Assembly: GCA_002408205.1 (NCBI GenBank)
Contig: DHQY01000014.1
Location: forward strand, 341,073-405,072
Direction: 5' to 3'
Length of the DNA: 64,000 nt
Source of the DNA: Bacteroidales bacterium UBA5326
GTDB lineage: Bacteria > Bacteroidota > Bacteroidia > Bacteroidales > UBA932
Program-made: the position numbers and the translations under genes
Notes under the pieces: model-generated
What the model saw: the letters and a program-made list of their open reading frames with translations, nothing else
Told to the model about the DNA's origin: nothing
Database searches by the model: none
Shown: positions 59,088 through 64,000 of the stretch, piece by piece
Position numbering within the stretch: position 1 is the first letter of the stretch
How the letters are laid out: the number at the start of each line of letters is the position of its first letter

Positions 59088-59095
59088 CAAATATA
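59088..59095 (-). promoter_or_regulatory. -7 element for nrnA
   Basis: TATATTTG on the minus strand, 16 nt before the nrnA ATG. Confidence 0.45.
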
Positions 59096-59104
59096 ATTGA
59101 ATTC

Positions 59105-59134
59105 TTGCAGAGGTTATTTTTTTTCCTAATTTTG
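59105..59134 (+). promoter_or_regulatory. Promoter of the membrane protein-DUF3822-rsmD operon
   Basis: TTG (59105-59107), exactly 19 nt, then TAATTTTG (59127-59134). Box identity and spacing both match the Bacteroidota consensus; the ATG follows 37 nt later. Confidence 0.65.
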
Positions 59135-59171
59135 CAGGACCCATTAAAGAATATATATTAATTATCAAATA

Positions 59172-59774
59172 ATGAAAAAAATACTTACCATTGTCATTCT
59201 GCCCTTGATTATCATTGGTTTGGGCTATGCTATTTTTGCCAGTTTAACAAAACCTGTCAATTTCGAGAAAGATCGCAAATACCGCGAGCAACTGGCTGTT
59301 GAACGCCTAAAAGATATTCGTACACTTCAGTCCTCTTATAAAACCGAATTCGGCAAATTTACCGGCAGTTTTGACACGCTTATAGACTTCTACAAAAACG
59401 GTATTATTACTGTTGTAAGGCAGGTAGGCTCGTTGGACGACTCCATAGCTGTGGCCCAGAAACGCGTGTTCAGAGACAGTATTAAACTGTCTGTCAGGGA
59501 CACACTTCTTAAACGTCCCGGTTTTGTTGCTGATTCTTTGCGCTACGTTCCCCTTGTAGGAAAGGAATTTGAAATGAGAGCCATTGTTAAGAAAGTTTCG
59601 GGCGTGGACGTTCCCCTGTTCGAAGCCTGCACGCCTTTTGATGTATTGCTTCTTGGCATGGACCGTCAGCTTATTGTCAACCTGAACGAAGAACGTAAAA
59701 TTTCCAACCGTTATCCGGGCATGAAAGTGGGCAGCATAGACCAGCCCAACAACAACGCCGGCAACTGGGAATAA
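59172..59774 (+). CDS. Conserved Bacteroidota membrane-anchored protein of unknown function
   Basis: A 200-residue protein with an N-terminal transmembrane anchor (about 4-24) and a periplasmic or cytoplasmic remainder rich in charged helices (YREQLAVERLKDIRTLQSSYK). The family is not one for which I know a function. It is conserved in my recollection of Bacteroidales genomes next to DUF3822 and rsmD, as here (5-bp gap), so a link to that pair is possible. The C-terminus NNNAGNWE is polar. Confidence 0.7.
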   Translation: MKKILTIVILPLIIIGLGYAIFASLTKPVNFEKDRKYREQLAVERLKDIRTLQSSYKTEFGKFTGSFDTLIDFYKNGIITVVRQVGSLDDSIAVAQKRVFRDSIKLSVRDTLLKRPGFVADSLRYVPLVGKEFEMRAIVKKVSGVDVPLFEACTPFDVLLLGMDRQLIVNLNEERKISNRYPGMKVGSIDQPNNNAGNWE

Positions 59775-59779
59775 ACCAT

Positions 59780-60598
59780 ATGTCTGCGAATTCCAAAATA
59801 CCGCAGGCGCAACACAGATTGTCCATTCACGTAAGCATGAATGGACTTTCTTTTGTGGTACAGGACAAGACCACAAAAGAATGTATAGTATGGGAGTATT
59901 TCCCCTATACAATCCCGGGCAACGATTACAACGACTGGGCGCGTGAGATTGACGGCATTTTCAGAAGGACAGATCTGCTGCAAAAACAGTTTGCCCATTG
60001 TGAAGTATGCTTAGACACTTGTAAGCATACACTCATCCCCTCGCCCCTTTTCAGGCCGGAGCAGGCCGTACAGGTATTACAACAACTATTCAGCATCGCA
60101 GACCTGGATGAAATAAATCACATGGACATCCCGTCTGCCGGGGCTACATGCATTTATGCCCTGCCCGGTCCGGTAAGCACTACTATTGTTAAACGTCAGC
60201 GCAATGCCAGGTTCTATGCCTCTATTCTGCCCCTTTATGAGTTTCTGAGAACGCAGAAAGATTATTCGCGGGCCCTGCTTTGCTATGGTGAAACCCAGAT
60301 TCATCTTATTCTCATGCAGGGTGACAAGTTGTTGCTCTGTAATTCCTATGCTGTTGACCGGTTTAGTACGTCCTTGTATTTTCTGTTTTTTGCCCTCAAA
60401 CAATGGCAGCTGAACCCGCACAGCCTGAGTCTGTATATTACCGGCCCCTTTAAACCGGCACATCTCAGGCAATTATGCTCGTTCTTTTCTTCCGTAACCG
60501 TTGCCAGCAACAATGAATTTCTGTTTCCTACAGAGTCTGTGAATCTTCAATTCGCTCCCCATCTTTTTCCGGTATGCGCATCATCAGCGGATCTTTAA
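59780..60598 (+). CDS. DUF3822 family protein
   Basis: A 272-residue soluble protein resembling the DUF3822 family of Bacteroidota, with a fold suspected to be actin/ribonuclease-H-like: HRLSIHVSMNGLSFVVQD at the N-terminus and LSLYITGPFKPAHLRQL near the C-terminus. No catalytic residues can be pointed out. Function unknown. It overlaps the rsmD start by 25 bp. Confidence 0.8.
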   Translation: MSANSKIPQAQHRLSIHVSMNGLSFVVQDKTTKECIVWEYFPYTIPGNDYNDWAREIDGIFRRTDLLQKQFAHCEVCLDTCKHTLIPSPLFRPEQAVQVLQQLFSIADLDEINHMDIPSAGATCIYALPGPVSTTIVKRQRNARFYASILPLYEFLRTQKDYSRALLCYGETQIHLILMQGDKLLLCNSYAVDRFSTSLYFLFFALKQWQLNPHSLSLYITGPFKPAHLRQLCSFFSSVTVASNNEFLFPTESVNLQFAPHLFPVCASSADL

Positions 60599-61170
60599 AA
60601 GGACGCGTCCTTATTCCGCCAAAATCATTCAAGGCCCGTCCCACAACAGACTTCGCAAAGGAAGGTTTGTTCAACATGCTTGAACACAACTACGATTTTA
60701 GTACACTTTCCGTGCTGGATCTTTTTGCCGGGAGCGGAGGCATATCACTGGAATTTGTTTCCCGGAGCTGCTCCTCGGTCACCTGCGTAGAAATGAATCC
60801 CGTACACGCACGTTTTATCAGGGACACGGCCGCGGCTTTCGGGATTAAGGAAAAACTCCAGGTTGTTCACCATAATGTATTTGACTTCCTGAGCCTTTGC
60901 ACTGCCAGGTACGATATAGTATTTGCAGATCCCCCCTACGATCTGTCGGGGCTGGAAAATATACCCGATAAAGTAATGGCTTCGGGCATAGTTAAAGAAG
61001 ACGGAATATTTATTCTTGAACATCCGGCCGCTTTTAATTTTGCTGCACATCCCTGTTTTCAGAAAGAAAAAAAATACGGAAACGTACATTTCAGTTTTTT
61101 TGCAGTTTCAAAAACATTGTCTACATTTGCACTCCCAAACAATCAGGGTCCGGTAGTTCAGCCTGGTTAG
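60574..61170 (+). CDS. rsmD: 16S rRNA (guanine(966)-N2)-methyltransferase RsmD
   Basis: A 198-residue SAM-dependent methyltransferase for G966 of 16S rRNA. It begins MRIISGSLKGRVL, has the SAM motif LDLFAGSGGISLEFVSR and the catalytic FADPPYDLSG (DPPY). The C-terminal end ALPNNQGPVVQPG is not family-like: the last 8 codons are read from the 5' half of tRNA-Asp, with the TAG stop in the D arm. The gene therefore seems to have lost its original stop codon. Confidence 0.93.
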   Translation: MRIISGSLKGRVLIPPKSFKARPTTDFAKEGLFNMLEHNYDFSTLSVLDLFAGSGGISLEFVSRSCSSVTCVEMNPVHARFIRDTAAAFGIKEKLQVVHHNVFDFLSLCTARYDIVFADPPYDLSGLENIPDKVMASGIVKEDGIFILEHPAAFNFAAHPCFQKEKKYGNVHFSFFAVSKTLSTFALPNNQGPVVQPG

Positions 61171-61221
61171 AATACGTGCCTGTCACGCACGGGGTCGCGG
61201 GTTCGAGTCCCGTCCGGACCG
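61147..61221 (+). tRNA. tRNA-Asp (anticodon GTC)
   Basis: Acceptor stem GGTCCGG / CCGGACC with discriminator G, D arm, anticodon stem CGTGC / GCACG with loop CTGTCAC (GTC at 61182-61184), and T arm with GGTTCGAGTCC. No CCA is encoded. Its 5' 24 nt overlap the end of rsmD. Confidence 0.97.
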
Positions 61222-61232
61222 CTCCATAGAAA

Positions 61233-61261
61233 GCCAATTAACTATTTTTCAGTTAATTGGC
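61233..61261 (+). terminator. Terminator after tRNA-Asp
   Basis: Perfect 11-bp stem GCCAATTAACT / AGTTAATTGGC followed by GTTTTTA. Confidence 0.8.
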
Positions 61262-61292
61262 GTTTTTATTTCATTTGGGTTCATCTGTTTTT

Positions 61293-61314
61293 GGCGAGAA
61301 AATGGCGAGATAAA
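61293..61314. repeat. Tandem 11-bp repeat, GGCGAGAAAAT / GGCGAGATAAA
   Basis: Two adjacent direct units sharing GGCGAGA lie 72 bp past the tRNA. Short direct repeats like these occur near integrase attachment sites, but no integrase is left here. Confidence 0.55.
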
Positions 61315-61321
61315 TAAAAAA

Positions 61322-61339
61322 GCACTCAAAAATGAGTGC
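61322..61339 (+). terminator. Short hairpin, terminator-like
   Basis: Stem GCACTCA / TGAGTGC with loop AAAA, flanked by AAAAA and CTTTTATT; could end transcription in either direction. Confidence 0.55.
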
Positions 61340-61615
61340 CTTTTATTGCGTTAAACTTAGCCTCTCGGCAATGTTTATGGTGCAAATATAAAAATAATCT
61401 AATCCACTAAGCAGCATAACAAAACAGTTTGCTGGGACAAGGTAGTCACAATGCTGAAATGTTACCTGTGTGTTATAACAATAAACAACAAACTCCCTGC
61501 ACCATTTGTTTAACATATATTAATTTATTGGCGTAAGCTTTGGACCTTTCCGGATATGAGGTATAAGATTGTTGCTGGTGGCGGACTGGACTGCTTTGTG
61601 CCTGACGTGTGTATA

Positions 61616-61873
61616 AAACGGAGCATACCCACCCAGAAAAACGGTATAAAAAGGGTTAAAAACGCCAAAAATATCCACAAAACCCGGTTAAAAAACGGTG
61701 CATATCCATTCACTTTACTAAAGATGGGGCAAAAAAACGGAGAATAACCGTTCAGTGGTATTGCCAACCAGGCCAACAGGCCGGCTGACCGTTGCAAAAC
61801 GGAACATGTCCGTTCACTTTGCTTCATCAAAAGGCTGAGAGTCAGTAATAAACGGAGCATATCCGTTCACTTT
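61616..61873. repeat. Six copies of an ACGGA-CAT-TCCGT-type motif at the IS21 left end
   Basis: The pattern AAACGGAGCATATCCGTTCA recurs with variation; ACGG starts at 61618, 61641, 61695, 61737, 61799 and 61852. The best copies (61799, 61852) are followed by CGTTCACTTT. Each full copy has internal dyad symmetry (ACGGA...TCCGT). IS21 ends are known to carry multiple transposase-binding repeats. Confidence 0.75.
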
Positions 61874-61925
61874 TCTCAGTCAATAGTTGTTCCTTTGTGA
61901 GGTATAATCAAAAAGGCGCTCTAAA

Positions 61926-63491
61926 ATGGCAGGAACAACTATAGCAATGAGTAAATTAAAACAGGTCCTTCGATGGAAGGAAGAGGGCTACTCCAATCGT
62001 AAGATAGCCCAATTGGTGGGTCTCAATAAAGAGACCGTAAACAATTATATTAGCAGGGCAAATGCAGATTCATTAAGTCAAAAAGAGTTACTTCAGCTCG
62101 ATGATTTTGTACTTGACATCCGTCTCCGAGGGGGCAATGCCGCGTACACAGATACACGATTTGAGGTGTTTAAAAAGCATCTTCCGTATTTTGTAGAACA
62201 AATGGCTGATCCACATAACCATGTTACTTTGTATCAACTGTGGATTGAATATAAAGCGAATAATCCGGATGGTTATGAGCTGACCCAGTTCAGATATCAT
62301 TATCGTCAAAACACATTGGCTACCCAAAAGGTCAGTACGATACTGGCGGATCTCCACGTTCCCGGAGCTAAGATATATTTGGACTTTTCCGGAGACAAGC
62401 TATCATACGTTGATATAGCTACCGGGGAACTGATAAAAGTACAGACCTTTGTGGCGTGCCTGCCGGCTACCGATTATGCTTTTGCTATGGCGGTACCATC
62501 ACAACGGGAAGAAGACTTTGTCTATGCTTTTATACAATGCCTGCACCATCTGGGGGGTGTTCCAAAAATCATTGTGCCGGACAATCTCAAAGCAGCTGTC
62601 ATTAAAGCCAACCGGTATGATCCTTCTCTGAATCAACTGTTGGAGGATATGGGAAACCATTATGGGGCAGTAATTATGCCTGCCCGGCCCCGGCATCCCA
62701 AAGACAAGGCGAATGTGGAAGGCATGGTAAAAACGATTTACAATCGCGTCTATGCGCCGCTGCGTAACAGGTTATTCTATTCATTATCTGAGCTGAATGA
62801 TGCCATTGCCGAGCAGGTGAAGTGGCACAATCAGAAAAGAATGCAGTTGAAGCCGTACACTCGTGAGGAACAGTTCCTCTCTGTTGAGAAGCCGGCGCTT
62901 AGGCCGCTCCCGGAGAACGATTTTGAGATACGTTTTCGTACCCGTCTGAAAGTACAATTTAACGGCTGTATTCTTCTTGGCCGGGATAAGCATTATTACT
63001 CAGTTCCCCACCAATATGCAGGCAGGCAGGTAGATGTTGATTATACGCGTTCCCTGGTAAAGATATATGCCAACAAAGAATGTATTGCCACTCATGTGCG
63101 CGATACGACTGCGGGAAAATACACGCTGATCAATGAACATCTTGCTTCTCACTGCCAGGCATGGCGTAGCCGTTCCAAAGAATACTACATCAACAAAGCG
63201 CTACCTGTTATGGAAGAAATGGCCACGCTGATGAGCTATATGTTTACTACCGGCAATCAACCTGAAGAGGTGTATTATAACAGCTGCGAGGCTTTATTAC
63301 ACCTCCAGAGAGGAACTGATCCGCTGCTTTTTCAAGAAGCGTGTAATGCAGCCTTATCAAGGGGTATATACAGTTATAAGTTTGTAAAGAACATCGTTGA
63401 AAATAAAGGATATGGCCTAATGAAAAAAGACAAACCCAGATCCCCTAAAACCAGTCATGATAATATCCGAGGGGCATCAGCCTTTCAATAA
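61926..63491 (+). CDS. istA: IS21-family transposase IstA
   Basis: A 521-residue DDE transposase. The N-terminal helix-turn-helix (WKEEGYSNRKIAQLVGLNKE) is followed by the integrase core with catalytic Asp in IYLDFSGDKLSYVD, Asp in IIVPDNLKAA and Glu in HPKDKANVEGMV, then a C-terminal beta-barrel region. IstA joins element ends to target DNA with help from the IstB ATPase. The frame is intact and of normal length. istB follows after 24 bp. Confidence 0.95.
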   Translation: MAGTTIAMSKLKQVLRWKEEGYSNRKIAQLVGLNKETVNNYISRANADSLSQKELLQLDDFVLDIRLRGGNAAYTDTRFEVFKKHLPYFVEQMADPHNHVTLYQLWIEYKANNPDGYELTQFRYHYRQNTLATQKVSTILADLHVPGAKIYLDFSGDKLSYVDIATGELIKVQTFVACLPATDYAFAMAVPSQREEDFVYAFIQCLHHLGGVPKIIVPDNLKAAVIKANRYDPSLNQLLEDMGNHYGAVIMPARPRHPKDKANVEGMVKTIYNRVYAPLRNRLFYSLSELNDAIAEQVKWHNQKRMQLKPYTREEQFLSVEKPALRPLPENDFEIRFRTRLKVQFNGCILLGRDKHYYSVPHQYAGRQVDVDYTRSLVKIYANKECIATHVRDTTAGKYTLINEHLASHCQAWRSRSKEYYINKALPVMEEMATLMSYMFTTGNQPEEVYYNSCEALLHLQRGTDPLLFQEACNAALSRGIYSYKFVKNIVENKGYGLMKKDKPRSPKTSHDNIRGASAFQ

Positions 63492-63515
63492 TAACCACCC
63501 AAAAAAATAAACAAA

Positions 63516-63992
63516 ATGAATGCAATCGAACACCAGATGAAGACTCTGAGAATGCCTTCAATGGCCCAGTGCTGGACCTCATTGATGGAAACTCGTCGTC
63601 ATGCAGAACTATCATTGGAAGATGGTCTGAAATTCCTTTTGCAAGCCGAACAGGATGGCCGGCTTGCCAGTCGTCAGGCCCGCCTGGTAAAAGAAGCGCA
63701 CTTCCGTTATCAGACTTCCTTGCAAGACATTTTATTTGACTCCTCCCGCGGGTTAGATAAAAGTAAAATCATGTCATTGGCCACTTGTGAATACATTAAG
63801 CAAGGGGTCCCCATCATCATTACAGGTCCCACGGGCGCCGGTAAAAGCTGGCTCGCCTCTGCTTTGGGCTATCAGGCATGCTTGTCGGGTTTCAAAACAA
63901 GTTATTATGGCATGCAGAAACTTTTTGAACATATAACAACGTGTCGTATAGCCGGAACTCAATATAAATTCTTTGAGTATATTAGTGTCTAA
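63516..63992 (+). pseudogene. istB: IstB ATPase, interrupted after 158 codons
   Basis: The gene encodes the N-terminal part of the IS21 helper ATPase: the helical start (MNAIEHQMKTLRMPSMAQCW), SLEDGLKFLLQAEQD and Walker A (ITGPTGAGKSWLASALGYQA). A TAA at 63990-63992 ends it at about 60% of the usual ~245 residues, before Walker B. The expected segment after KFFE should read like KxSKTDLLIxDDFG; in the shifted frame SKRT follows, so a frameshift between about 63975 and 63985 is likely. The rest lies beyond the window, so loss of function is probable but not certain. Confidence 0.7.
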
Positions 63993-64000
63993 AAGAACCG

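Larger units (their letters stand above)
61262..61607. other. Non-coding stretch between tRNA-Asp and IS21 end
   Basis: No convincing gene is present. It holds an 11-bp tandem repeat (61293-61314), a second hairpin (61322-61339) and otherwise AT-rich unique sequence. It may be the remnant of an integration event at the tRNA. Confidence 0.5.
61608..64000 (+). mobile_element. IS21-family insertion sequence, right part beyond the window
   Basis: Left-end repeats, istA and a 5' part of istB occur in the IS21 order. The left end is placed by inference at the first repeat, near TGTGTATAAAACGG at 61608, because IS21 elements begin with TG; the exact end cannot be fixed without the other terminus or the target duplication. 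Confidence 0.75.

Noticed and set aside
1..64000. CRISPR arrays, rRNA genes, riboswitches, prophage structural genes
   Set aside because: None were seen; the only tRNA recognised is tRNA-Asp and the only mobile genes are the IS21 pair.

Overview
The window reads as a piece of a Bacteroidales (Bacteroidota) chromosome from an anaerobic, fermentative organism. The evidence is the gene content: BACON, DUF4493/DUF6359, DUF4199 and DUF3822 proteins, a long SecA, a Rho with a huge disordered N-terminal half, TonB receptors with a CarboxypepD_reg domain, and promoters with the Bacteroidota -7 element TAnnTTTG. Anaerobic metabolism is indicated by a complete NAD(P)H-linked, probably electron-bifurcating, [FeFe]-hydrogenase operon, a 2[4Fe-4S] ferredoxin and methylglyoxal synthase. 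Genes are tightly packed, and most of the window is ordinary core chromosome; only the last ~2.8 kb, downstream of a tRNA-Asp, is mobile (an IS21-family element cut by the window end).

Layout. 0-4.2 kb: a truncated lipoprotein gene, yqeY, and the thrS-infC-rpmI-rplT translation operon, in which infC appears to start at a rare AUC codon behind a strong Shine-Dalgarno. 4.2-7.1 kb: DUF4199, glycosyltransferase and rlmD. 7.1-12.2 kb: secA-lpd-mgsA. 12.3-18.5 kb: a probable phosphate-starvation locus: a TonB receptor and beta-helix lipoprotein diverge from a PhoB/PhoR-like pair, and the space between them carries a six-unit, 11-bp-period Pho-box-like array. 18.5-24 kb: small ferredoxin (a 55-residue gene), DUF1573 protein, MeaB, a 10-TM metal exporter and rho, whose intrinsic terminator lies inside the exporter gene. 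24-32.5 kb: lptD, amidase, MlaD, dnaA (with an inverted pair of DnaA-box-like sites), pepD, rpe. 32.5-38.8 kb: rsfS-ftsH-cdsA-psd, a short birA, prfA-pyrF.

38.8-50.6 kb is one co-directional run of 14 genes with small gaps: SAM hydrolase, mazG, tcdA, an acyltransferase-like protein, then six likely regulatory genes (DRTGG protein, RsbW-like ATPase, hydrogenase-like iron-sulfur protein with altered proton-path residues, second DRTGG protein, PHP phosphoesterase, second histidine-kinase-type ATPase) and finally hndB-hndC-hndD-hndA. The six-gene module beside the hydrogenase is the strongest candidate here for an incompletely described system: its parts suggest a redox- or H2-sensing partner-switch controlling the hydrogenase.

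50.6-61.2 kb: a BACON-thioredoxin lipoprotein, a 1078-residue fused flavo-iron-sulfur oxidoreductase, a DUF4493/DUF6359 lipoprotein, two FKBP lipoproteins with nrnA, and a DUF3822-rsmD operon whose last gene runs into tRNA-Asp. 61.2-64 kb: tRNA-Asp, two hairpins, an 11-bp tandem repeat that may be an old integration site, then the left end of an IS21 element with six repeated transposase-site-like motifs, istA, and an istB that stops early.
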